From Actinomycetes bacterium (GTDB taxonomy: Bacteria > Actinomycetota > Coriobacteriia > Coriobacteriales > Eggerthellaceae), in assembly GCA_023460315.1 (NCBI GenBank), contig JAEWQO010000009.1, forward strand, positions 1-17,623: DNA of 17,623 nucleotides, in the 5' to 3' direction. Positions 1-6,247 of the stretch are shown here, piece by piece. Made by a program: the position numbers and the translations under genes. Position 1 is the stretch's first letter. Each line of letters begins with the position of its first letter. The notes under the pieces were generated by a model. It saw only the letters and a list, made by a program, of their open reading frames with translations. It did no database searches and was not told the DNA's origin.

Positions 1-38
1 AGTTGATTCGCAAGCTGAACCGTACACTTTGTTTTTTC

Positions 39-76
39 TCTCGAACTCAGCCTGACGCGTGCGGCTGAGTTCGAGA
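39..76. repeat. 14-bp perfect palindromic hairpin upstream of the transposase
   Basis: The arms 39-52 (TCTCGAACTCAGCC) and 63-76 (GGCTGAGTTCGAGA) are exact inverse complements around a 10-nt loop containing ACGCGT. A run of six T lies before the left arm (32-37) and none follows the right arm, so it does not read as an intrinsic terminator for plus-strand transcription. It lies 55 bp upstream of the transposase start, in the mobile-element leader. It could limit read-through transcription or translation from outside promoters, as some insertion sequences do, or be a transposase binding site. The structure is directly visible; the role is inferred. Confidence 0.7.
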
Positions 77-131
77 ATTCCTTTCCGGAGGGCGGGCCCA
101 TGGGGGACCTGGCCAAGAGAGAGGAGCGGGC

Positions 132-1397
132 GTGTCAAAAGGAAAGCAGAAGAAGTACTTCCGCATGACCAAGGCGGAGCGCGCCTCCATAGAGAGGGGG
201 CTCGAGGGCAGGTCGAGCGCGCGCGGCATGGCAGGCGCCCTGGGCCGCGCACCTTCGGCCGTCACCGAGGAGGTCAGGCGCAACCGGACGGTGTGCAAGG
301 GACCGGGCAAAGGGGGCCGCGTCGACGCGGCCCCCGAAGGAGAGAGGGTATGTCCCAGGCTCGAGGCATGGCCCTGGGTCTGCAACGGATGCAGGCTCAG
401 GCGCTACCACTGCACTTACAGATGGAGGTGCGAGTACTCGGCGGCACGTGCGCAGTCGCTTGCCGACGGGCTTCTGGCAAGTGCGCGGCGCGGCGTGAAC
501 GCGCGCGACGGGGACTTCGAGGACATGATGGCCAAGATCCGGGCCGACGTCGCGCGCGGGCTGTCCCCCGCGCAGATCGCCCGCGGCCGCTCAGGCGAGT
601 TCGAGGTCGACCCTTCGACGATCTACCGCTGGGTGGCCAAGGGGTACGGCGGGATGTCCAACGCCGAGCTGCGCCGCAAGGTCGGCTACAAGCCGAGGCG
701 CGAACATGCCCCGGCCAGGCAGACGGCGCACGGAGCCGACAGGTCCTATCAGGCGTTCTGCGAGTTGGGCGAGGATCGGAGGGCCGCGGCGTGTGAGATG
801 GACACCGTGATCGGGCGCACGCGCGACTCCCAGTGCATCCTCACGCTGTATCTGCGCGCATGCGGCCTGCAGGCCGCGCTGCTTTTGCCGGGCAAGTCGG
901 CGAGCGCGGCGGCGGCCGCGCTCGACATGCTGGAGAGAGCCATTGGAAAGGACCTCTTCGTCCAGCTGTTCGGGCTGATCCTCACCGACAACGGCGTGGA
1001 GTTCTCCGACACCGAGGCCCTCGAGCTCTCGGCGGCAGGCGACGGGTCGGCCCGATGCCAAGTGTACTACTGCGACGTGCGCCAGTCCCAGCAGAAAGGA
1101 GGCTGCGAGCGCAACCACGTGGAGCTTCGCAAGCTTTTGCCCAAGAACCGCGGCATATCCTTCGACGACCTCGACGGACGGGACATGGCCTGCGTCATGA
1201 GCCAGCTCAACTCCGAGCCGAGGCCCAAGCTCATGGGGCTTTCCCCCATTGGGCTCATGAAGGCGGCCCGGCCTGACGCGGCCCATGCGCTCATGGACGC
1301 CCTCGGCATCGAGGACGTCGGCTACGGCGGCCTCGACCTCACCGTCGGGGCGATCGACGAAGAGCGCGAGGGGCGGGGCCTTCCCGGCCTGATCTAG
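132..1397 (+). CDS. IS30-family transposase
   Basis: This 421-residue DDE transposase would bind the element ends and catalyse transposition. The start is GTG at 132, preceded by AGGAG with 5-nt spacing. The N-terminus (about residues 10-50) is an HTH_38-like DNA-binding domain. Next comes a Cys/His cluster (C74, C84, C87, H93, C94, C100; VCNGC at 83-87) seen in many IS30 relatives and possibly metal binding. A second helix-turn-helix region follows near 145-170 (LSPAQIA...PSTIYRWV). The rve-type catalytic core has candidate acidic residues D224 (EMDTVIG), D286 (LTDNGVEFSD) and E326 (CERNHVELRKLLPK), and the spacing fits the IS30 family. It is full length with no frameshift, so the element may be active. 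At 421 residues it is longer than the classic IS30 transposase of about 380. Confidence 0.93.
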   Translation: MSKGKQKKYFRMTKAERASIERGLEGRSSARGMAGALGRAPSAVTEEVRRNRTVCKGPGKGGRVDAAPEGERVCPRLEAWPWVCNGCRLRRYHCTYRWRCEYSAARAQSLADGLLASARRGVNARDGDFEDMMAKIRADVARGLSPAQIARGRSGEFEVDPSTIYRWVAKGYGGMSNAELRRKVGYKPRREHAPARQTAHGADRSYQAFCELGEDRRAAACEMDTVIGRTRDSQCILTLYLRACGLQAALLLPGKSASAAAAALDMLERAIGKDLFVQLFGLILTDNGVEFSDTEALELSAAGDGSARCQVYYCDVRQSQQKGGCERNHVELRKLLPKNRGISFDDLDGRDMACVMSQLNSEPRPKLMGLSPIGLMKAARPDAAHALMDALGIEDVGYGGLDLTVGAIDEEREGRGLPGLI

Positions 1398-1698
1398 CTC
1401 CTGGCCAACAGCCCGGCAGGATCCCAGCCCCGTGCAGATGAGTCTGCGAGCAGCCGTCGCGGGGCGGGCGGAGCCATGCTTTCAGACCCATCGAGACAGG
1501 CAGTCGGTCCATGGAAAGGCCCGGCCGCCGCCCGTCCAAGCGATCAGGCCTTGGTAAAATCCGTTCAGCTAACTGCAAGAACGGGAAGATGCCAGCAGAC
1601 GTTCAGCTGGCTTTGCCGTTCAACCGTCAGGAGAGAGAAGTCGAATTGCCGGAAAACGGGGAGGATGCGGCCCTAGCAAATCAGGGAACCCGGCCAAC

Positions 1699-1722
1699 AC
1701 GCCACGTTTCACGTGACGCCGT
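1699..1722. terminator. Hairpin just after the TM2-protein stop, possible terminator
   Basis: CACGT at 1703-1707 pairs with ACGTG at 1711-1715 around a 3-nt loop, and the stem extends outward with wobbles and one bulge to about 1699-1722. It starts 7 bp beyond the TM2-protein stop codon on the minus strand. No T-tract follows, so if it terminates transcription it is not a textbook intrinsic terminator. The same bases contain GTTTCACGTGA, which resembles the core of the ParB-binding site. Confidence 0.35.
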
Positions 1723-1728
1723 GTCGCA

Positions 1729-2421
1729 TCAGAACCACTCGCGCTTGCCGAAAACATAGATCTGCTCAAATTCTGACTGAGACTTGGTAAGGTAGAGAAT
1801 TCCCTCGATAAGGGAGATGACTCCCACCACGGCACCGGCCAAGCCAAACGTGAAAACGCTGCCAAGAACCGTCACGGCAAGCATGATGAACCCGGGCGTG
1901 TTGTATCCCAAATAGAACTTGTGAATTCCGAGCCACCCCAAAAAGATAGCAAGGAGCCCGGCAGCCACATGGTCCTTGGTGTTCGTGACCGGTTGAGCGG
2001 CATACGGATGCTGAGGATAGGTTTGTTGATAGCCATAGTGCGGCTGTTGGGAAGGCGCCGTACCGGGAGCAGGCTGCGACGCCGTGCGATCCGGTTCCGT
2101 CTGGCCGGGCGGAACCGGCGGAACACCGGTACTCCCAGCGGTCTGTCCTGGGGAATGTGTGGGTCGAGGCGCTTCAACGGGAGATGCGGGAGGTTCTTCC
2201 GCTGGCTGCGAAATCATGTCCGGATCGGCAAGAGGGGCTTTTTCAGCAGGAGAACCCAGCACGTCTTCGGCATCTCCCCCTTCAACTTCAGCCTGTTCGC
2301 TCTCGGATTCTGCGGCAAGTCTGGCCTTCGCCGCAGCCAGCCTCTCCTGCGCGGCCTCAAGCTCGGCCTCAGCCGCGGCAACCGCAGCCGAGGCTTCAGT
2401 GCCCTTTTCATGCAGGCTCAT
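1729..2421 (-). CDS. TM2 domain-containing membrane protein
   Basis: About 230 residues from the preferred start. Residues 10-45 form an Ala/Glu-rich probable coiled coil. A Pro/Gln/Ser-rich disordered linker runs from about 60 to 145 and includes a Tyr/Gln/Pro stretch. A TM2 domain follows (150-213) with two hydrophobic helices and the motif LGWLGIHKFYLGY between basic and aromatic residues. TM2 proteins are small membrane proteins of poorly defined function. The start at 2421 is chosen because GAGAGAGG lies 7 nt upstream of this ATG. A longer frame reaches 2502, but a promoter-like pair lies inside that extension and it has no good ribosome site. The neighbouring minus-strand genes also encode envelope proteins. 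The cytoplasmic role is unknown. Confidence 0.85.
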   Translation of the reverse strand: MSLHEKGTEASAAVAAAEAELEAAQERLAAAKARLAAESESEQAEVEGGDAEDVLGSPAEKAPLADPDMISQPAEEPPASPVEAPRPTHSPGQTAGSTGVPPVPPGQTEPDRTASQPAPGTAPSQQPHYGYQQTYPQHPYAAQPVTNTKDHVAAGLLAIFLGWLGIHKFYLGYNTPGFIMLAVTVLGSVFTFGLAGAVVGVISLIEGILYLTKSQSEFEQIYVFGKREWF

Positions 2422-2463
2422 GGACATGCCTCTCTCGTCTTGCGTTAACAGTTTGATAGCGCC

Positions 2464-2491
2464 ATCGTACTTGCTTGCCCCCACCCGACAA
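2464..2491 (-). promoter_or_regulatory. Candidate promoter for the TM2 gene
   Basis: On the minus strand TTGTCG (plus positions 2486-2491) and TACGAT (2464-2469) are separated by 16 bp, a fair sigma-70 pair. It sits about 40 bp upstream of the preferred ATG and inside the alternative 27-codon extension, which is one reason to prefer the shorter protein. This is by sequence match only. Confidence 0.35.
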
Positions 2492-2523
2492 GGAACCGTC
2501 ATGGTTTCGTCATCCGTCGATAA

Positions 2524-2548
2524 GCTTTGACCACAGGAAAATCAAAGC
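2524..2548. terminator. Weak hairpin after the TVP38-like gene
   Basis: GCTTTGA (2524-2530) and TCAAAGC (2542-2548) form a 7-bp stem with an 11-nt loop, located between the TVP38-like stop codon and the TM2 gene promoter. No T-run follows on the minus strand, so termination here would be inefficient or absent. Confidence 0.3.
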
Positions 2549-2562
2549 CTCTTACAATGCCC

Positions 2563-3255
2563 TTACTTCTTCTTGGAAAACCGCTCCAGAACCTTCATGA
2601 TCCGCTCGCGAAACACGATGCCGAGAACCGCTATGAGGGCAGCCGCCGCAAAGATGATGACACTCTGCAAAATCTGTCCATCAACCAGGCCATTTGCTGC
2701 GTAGGTAGACACCACGACACCGGGAATGCGCCCTACATTCGACAAGATCAGAAAGGTCCTCATATTCATGTCAGTCAAAGGAATCAGATAGGTGAACACA
2801 TCCTTGGGCAGCCCTGGAATGAGAAACAGGACGAATACGATGACGTTGAGTTTCCCCGTCTTCTCGAACTCTTTGAACTTCGATGAATACTTGTCTGGCA
2901 CCATCCCCTGAACGAAGGGAGCACCTAACTTGTGAACAAGCATGAAGATCAAGGCGCTGGACACGACACACCCCACAATGATGACCAAAGCCCCAATCCA
3001 CGGCCCATACAGCATGCCAGCCGCTATCTGTACGACTTCCCCCGGTATGAAGGCGACGACGACCTGCAGGAGCTGCAACCCAAGCAGGATGAGAACGCCT
3101 ATGGGACCGGCATCGCGGACGCTGTCGATGAGCCGATCGATTCCCCCCGGCTCAAACACCTCATGAAAATAGGGCCACAAAAGCACGTATACGAAAACCA
3201 TGACGCCAAAAAAAACAATGAGACCGGCAAATTTTAAAATATCCGCCTTTTCCAT
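2563..3255 (-). CDS. TVP38/TMEM64 family (VTT domain) membrane protein
   Basis: A 230-residue polytopic membrane protein. Helices lie near residues 8-28, 52-75, 85-107, 137-160, 168-190 and 196-215. The first conserved block is FIPGEVVQIAAGMLYGPWIG (69-88). The second is LIPGLPKDVFTYLIPL (145-160), followed by SNVGRIPG (172-179). These are the signatures of the SNARE-associated/VTT (DedA-like) superfamily, whose members are linked to lipid scrambling and membrane homeostasis. The chosen ATG gives the usual family length. An in-frame TTG at 3393 would add 46 charged, hydrophilic residues and start only 15 bp after the PRC-barrel gene stop, so the longer form cannot be excluded. The ribosome site before the ATG is weak. 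Probably co-transcribed with the PRC-barrel gene. Confidence 0.88.
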   Translation of the reverse strand: MEKADILKFAGLIVFFGVMVFVYVLLWPYFHEVFEPGGIDRLIDSVRDAGPIGVLILLGLQLLQVVVAFIPGEVVQIAAGMLYGPWIGALVIIVGCVVSSALIFMLVHKLGAPFVQGMVPDKYSSKFKEFEKTGKLNVIVFVLFLIPGLPKDVFTYLIPLTDMNMRTFLILSNVGRIPGVVVSTYAANGLVDGQILQSVIIFAAAALIAVLGIVFRERIMKVLERFSKKK

Positions 3256-3408
3256 CTTCCGACCCCGGACACAGACCTCTTGGTGGGTTCGCTCATGCAG
3301 CCCGTCATGCGCTTCGTGAGTCTTTTGAGGGGAATCGCTACTCTCTTCCTTCGTGTCCTCCGTGCGGCCTTGGTCCTTATCTCTCTGATTCAATGGATCC
3401 GCTACCGC

Positions 3409-4362
3409 CTATTCTTCATCATGACGTGCCTTGTCGTATTCTTCCTTAAACGCCGAGAACATGTTCTTCTTCTTCGCGGGCTGTTTGGAAACGCTTGCTT
3501 TCTTTCTCGTCGCCGCTCCGGAAGCCGACGAAGCTTTACCGATGGCCTTCTCCTCGTGCTGTCGCTTTGGGCCGCGTGCCTTGTCGTATTCTTCTTTGAA
3601 GTCGGAGAACATTGTCTTCGAACGAGAAATTTGCTTCCCGGTGGCATAAGCGCCCTTGTTCACCGCTTCACCGGTCTTATGAGCAGCTTCGCTCACGATC
3701 GGCTTCGCCTTGTCGACAACCGTGTGCGCCTTGTCGACAGCGACAGCCGTAGCCTTTCCAGCCTGCTCGGCAACACCGCCTTCAACGGGAATGTCCCTCG
3801 CCTCATTGGACACCATGATTGCCCCGAGCGCTCCGTCTCCCTCGACAACTCCGTTGCCCGTCTGAGAGAGCACGGCACCTTTGCCCCGGCGAAATCCCGT
3901 GATGAGCGATGCGGGAACGATGCGCGTGCCCAGCAGCGCATTGGCCGTTGCGCCCAAATCGACTTCGACGGAATCGACGGTTCCTCCCATCCGGTCAAAC
4001 GCGACAGACCCCACCGCGCCAAGCGACTCCCCGTCTTCAGTCATCACTGGCATGCCGATCCAGAGAACGCAGGAATCCCAGTCAACTCCCAGCGCCCGAC
4101 AGGCCGCCCGGTCCGTCGCCTCAGGGATGTCCCGTATGACCACGCGGCCATCGACCAAGTCATAGCCGTCGATGGAAACGAACCGATCCTTTCGCCGAAA
4201 CATCCAGAGCAGATCGGGGCGTTTGACAATGAACCCTATGCAACGCTTCTCCTTGGGATGGAACACAAAGCGGCGAATCTTCCCGATGCGCTTTCTGCCA
4301 TTCTTCCCACCCAGAACGCGCGTTCCCGTGAGCTCATGCGTGGTGATAAGTTTGCTGGCCAT
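3409..4362 (-). CDS. PRC-barrel domain protein with duplicated C-terminal motif
   Basis: A 317-residue soluble protein. Residues 1-80 and 92-160 each look like a PRC-barrel unit (LGGKNGRKRIGKIRRFVF; MPVMTEDGESLGAVGSVAF). PRC barrels are small beta barrels found in photosystem assembly, RimM and many stress proteins. Residues 195-245 are an Ala/Lys-rich amphipathic stretch (VVDKAKPIVSEAAHKTGEAV) like YtxH- or CsbD-type helices. The C-terminus carries the same 13-residue motif MFSxFKEEYDKAR twice, at 251-263 and 301-313, exactly 50 residues apart and separated by basic linkers. The start is well supported by GAGGGAGA 5 nt upstream. The gene follows the YtxH gene on the same strand after a terminator. 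The C-terminal motif is not one I recognise. Confidence 0.85.
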   Translation of the reverse strand: MASKLITTHELTGTRVLGGKNGRKRIGKIRRFVFHPKEKRCIGFIVKRPDLLWMFRRKDRFVSIDGYDLVDGRVVIRDIPEATDRAACRALGVDWDSCVLWIGMPVMTEDGESLGAVGSVAFDRMGGTVDSVEVDLGATANALLGTRIVPASLITGFRRGKGAVLSQTGNGVVEGDGALGAIMVSNEARDIPVEGGVAEQAGKATAVAVDKAHTVVDKAKPIVSEAAHKTGEAVNKGAYATGKQISRSKTMFSDFKEEYDKARGPKRQHEEKAIGKASSASGAATRKKASVSKQPAKKKNMFSAFKEEYDKARHDEE

Positions 4363-4464
4363 ACCCGTCTCCCTCGAAGTCGTTGGACGAATCCACAGTC
4401 ATAGCTCTCGTCAATGCCCCGCTGCGGAATCGCACGGCCTCGCGTGTCGTCATCGCCCCTGAAA

Positions 4465-4521
4465 CACGACAAAACGGCAGCGGGAGCGTCGGGGAAATCA
4501 CCCCGTCACATCCCGTTGCCG
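4465..4521 (-). terminator. Rho-independent terminator of the YtxH gene
   Basis: Read on the minus strand, a long interrupted stem has outer CGGCA/TGCCG, middle CGGGA/TCCCG and inner CGGGG/CCCCG pairs (plus positions 4475-4494 with 4501-4521) around a 6-nt loop. It is followed by TTTTGTCGTG (4474 down to 4465). Three 5-bp blocks plus the T-rich tail make a good intrinsic terminator. It lies 18 bp past the YtxH stop and isolates that gene from the PRC-barrel gene. Confidence 0.8.
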
Positions 4522-4538
4522 CCTCGTCGTCTCAAGGG

Positions 4539-5072
4539 TTAGTTATGTTTTTCTTCGCCGTCCGTCGCATCTGCGGAAGTGTCAGAAAGTGCCTCCGCAG
4601 CACTGTCTGCCGCCTCTTTCGCCGTGTCGGCAGCATCTTGGACGGCATCAGCGGCAACAGGAATCTTGTCGCTCACCGTCTCATGGGCAGCCTCCGCGTT
4701 CTTGGCAACCTGAGCAGCAATGCGCTGGCGTGCAGCCTCGATCTTATCGCGCAGTTCATCGTTCTTTTCCGAAAACGCAGGCTTGATATTGCCGGCAGCT
4801 TCTTGCGCCTTCGTCTGAGCCTGCCCATACAGCTCTTGTCCCTTGGCTGCAACGCTTTGCGCAACTTCCTGGCCGCGGGCCGCAACATCCTGATAGACCT
4901 GCTGCGCTCCACCCGCCGCCTGGGCACCGAGCTCCTGAGCCTCACCCCAGGCGGCGTTCATCTTGTCCGTGACGATCGCCCGGGTCTCCTGGCCGGACCG
5001 TGGGGCGTACAGCAACGCAATCACCGCGCCGGCGAGACCGCCGACGAGGAAAGCTCCAAATTTGTTTCCCAT
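4539..5072 (-). CDS. YtxH-like general-stress envelope protein
   Basis: A 177-residue protein beginning MGNKFGAFLVGGLAGAVIAL, a single N-terminal membrane helix (5-22). It is followed by LYAPRSGQETR, the hallmark of the YtxH family. The rest is a long Ala/Gln/Glu/Lys-rich amphipathic helical region (30-145) with LEA-like repeats of the type AxxxxQEVAQxVAxKGQ, ending in an acidic tail. YtxH relatives are induced by general stress in Firmicutes; their biochemical activity is unknown. The start is firm, with AGGAGG just upstream of ATG. It has its own -10 element and a strong terminator, so it appears to be a single-gene unit. Confidence 0.88.
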   Translation of the reverse strand: MGNKFGAFLVGGLAGAVIALLYAPRSGQETRAIVTDKMNAAWGEAQELGAQAAGGAQQVYQDVAARGQEVAQSVAAKGQELYGQAQTKAQEAAGNIKPAFSEKNDELRDKIEAARQRIAAQVAKNAEAAHETVSDKIPVAADAVQDAADTAKEAADSAAEALSDTSADATDGEEKHN

Positions 5073-5107
5073 ACCTGCCTCCTCCTGACCGTTTTGCCTA
5101 TCCGTTC

Positions 5108-5113
5108 ATTATA
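5108..5113 (-). promoter_or_regulatory. -10 element (TATAAT) for the YtxH gene
   Basis: A perfect TATAAT on the minus strand lies about 35 bp upstream of the YtxH start codon. At 16-18 bp spacing no good TTGACA-like box is seen (the sequence is GGTCGG), so an activator or alternative sigma factor may assist. This is consistent with a stress gene but not proof. Confidence 0.5.
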
Positions 5114-5179
5114 GAAGCACCAGATTATCTCCGACCAGGAAAACACAGGCGCTCTAGAATTAAGTTGCCGTTTCGTAAT

Positions 5180-5209
5180 GAGCCGAAGCTGCCGCTTCAC
5201 CCAAAGCTC
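5180..5209. repeat. Hairpin downstream of the ligase operon
   Basis: GAAGC (5185-5189) pairs with GCTTC (5194-5198) around TGCC, flanked by an outer GAGC/GCTC pair (5180-5183 and 5206-5209). It lies 40-70 bp past the ligase stop codon on the minus strand and may end or protect the long operon transcript, but no T-tract follows. The remainder of 5114-5250 shows nothing else clear. Confidence 0.3.
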
Positions 5210-5250
5210 AGCGAGATGCCCACCGCACCGTTATCGGCCCGGCGAACTGC

Positions 5251-6234
5251 TCAGGCATACTGAGAGACGAGTTCGTCGAGCACTCTGGAAAACGAAAGCC
5301 CAGCGGCATCGCAGGCTGCAGGAAACAGGGAGTTTTCCGTCATGCCCGGAGAAACGTTGACTTCGAACACCCGTGCCTGGGCACCGTCCCAAATGAGGTC
5401 AACCCGCGCGATGTCGCGCACGTTGTAAGCGCGGCAGACTTCGAGTGCGGCGCGCTCAATCTCCGCCCGAACAGCCTGAGCAGCCCCTTCGTCATCTGCA
5501 AGGGAGGACGAACGGACGGGAACGATGTAGTCGACAAGATCAGGGTCGAGGCGAGCCGCAGTGTCATAGAGCCCTTTCTTCGGCACGATCTCAACGGGCG
5601 GCAGGGCATAGGCATCCCATCCGGTGCCCAAAACGGACACCGCCATCTCAACGCCATCAACCCACTGCTCTATGACCACTGCCTCATCGAACGAAAGGGC
5701 ATCCAAAATGGCCTCTCCCAAATCGTCGATGGAATCAACACGATGGACTCCCATGGCCGAACCGCCGTGGGCAGGCTTCACCGCCACCGGATAACCGCCG
5801 ATCACACGCTCCTCAACCAAATCAAGCGCAGTCGCTGCACCCATGTCCTTGAACGCGTCTCGCGCCACGTAAATGCCCTGGGGCCACGAGGCGACCGGCT
5901 CTTCGCCGACAATTTTCCGATACGCCGCCATTTCAGAATGCATGGAATCCTTGTTCCAGGTGCGCTGGCACACCGATGCCGGAGACCCCACAAACGGTAT
6001 GCCGACAAACTCAAGGAGACTCTGAATAGTTCCGTCCTCGCCATGTTTGCCATGCAGCACGCTGTAGCACACGTCGGGCCGCTCGCTGCGGAGAGTGGGG
6101 ACCAAGTCCGAAGTCGTGTCGAGCGGCACGACCCTATGACCGGCCTCCTCAAGCGCCGCGCACACATGCCTGCCGCTTGCCAGAGAGAACTCGCGCTCAA
6201 ACGAGCTTCCGCCCATCAGCACTGCAACCTTCAT
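5251..6234 (-). CDS. ddl: D-alanine--D-alanine ligase (Ddl-like, ATP-grasp)
   Basis: A 327-residue ATP-grasp ligase expected to join two D-alanines for the peptidoglycan pentapeptide. Visible motifs include GGSSFEREFSLASG (8-21, with E13), LHGKHGEDGTIQSLLE (60-75, with H62), VKPAHGGSAMGV (152-163), ARVDL (277-281) and FEVNVSPGMTENSLFP (290-305), giving the Mg/ATP residues D280, E291 and N293. The flexible omega loop reads LYDTAARL (222-229). Aligned by eye to E. coli DdlB (YDYEAKY), the position of Tyr216 is Leu and that of Lys215 is Arg. This could alter second-substrate choice (D-Ala, D-Lac or D-Ser). ATG at 6234 has GAGGAG 9 nt upstream; an alternative ATG is at 6240. It begins 13 bp after the aminotransferase stop and is last in the operon. 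Confidence 0.9.
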   Translation of the reverse strand: MKVAVLMGGSSFEREFSLASGRHVCAALEEAGHRVVPLDTTSDLVPTLRSERPDVCYSVLHGKHGEDGTIQSLLEFVGIPFVGSPASVCQRTWNKDSMHSEMAAYRKIVGEEPVASWPQGIYVARDAFKDMGAATALDLVEERVIGGYPVAVKPAHGGSAMGVHRVDSIDDLGEAILDALSFDEAVVIEQWVDGVEMAVSVLGTGWDAYALPPVEIVPKKGLYDTAARLDPDLVDYIVPVRSSSLADDEGAAQAVRAEIERAALEVCRAYNVRDIARVDLIWDGAQARVFEVNVSPGMTENSLFPAACDAAGLSFSRVLDELVSQYA

Positions 6235-6247
6235 ACCCATGATCTCC

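Larger units (their letters stand above)
2..1624 (+). mobile_element. IS30-family insertion sequence (boundaries approximate)
   Basis: The element is inferred from the IS30-type transposase and a candidate inverted repeat. AGCTGAAC at 13-20 recurs inverted as GTTCAGCT at 1563-1570 and again at 1601-1608. The outer sequence also partly matches: GTTGA at 2-6 against TCAAC at 1620-1624 for the farther copy. Either copy could mark the right end, giving an element of roughly 1.58-1.62 kb. The left end is at the window edge, so target-site duplications cannot be checked. The interior is visibly more GC-rich than the genes to its right, which fits acquisition. The transposase is intact, but the ends are weakly supported. 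Confidence 0.45.

Noticed and set aside
591..1286. 231-residue minus-strand frame inside the transposase
   Set aside because: Shadow of the GC-rich transposase with biased composition and no domain.
3280..4404. 374-residue plus-strand open frame
   Set aside because: It is antisense to the PRC-barrel and TVP38-like genes, has no family features, and the minus-strand genes have clear domains and ribosome sites.
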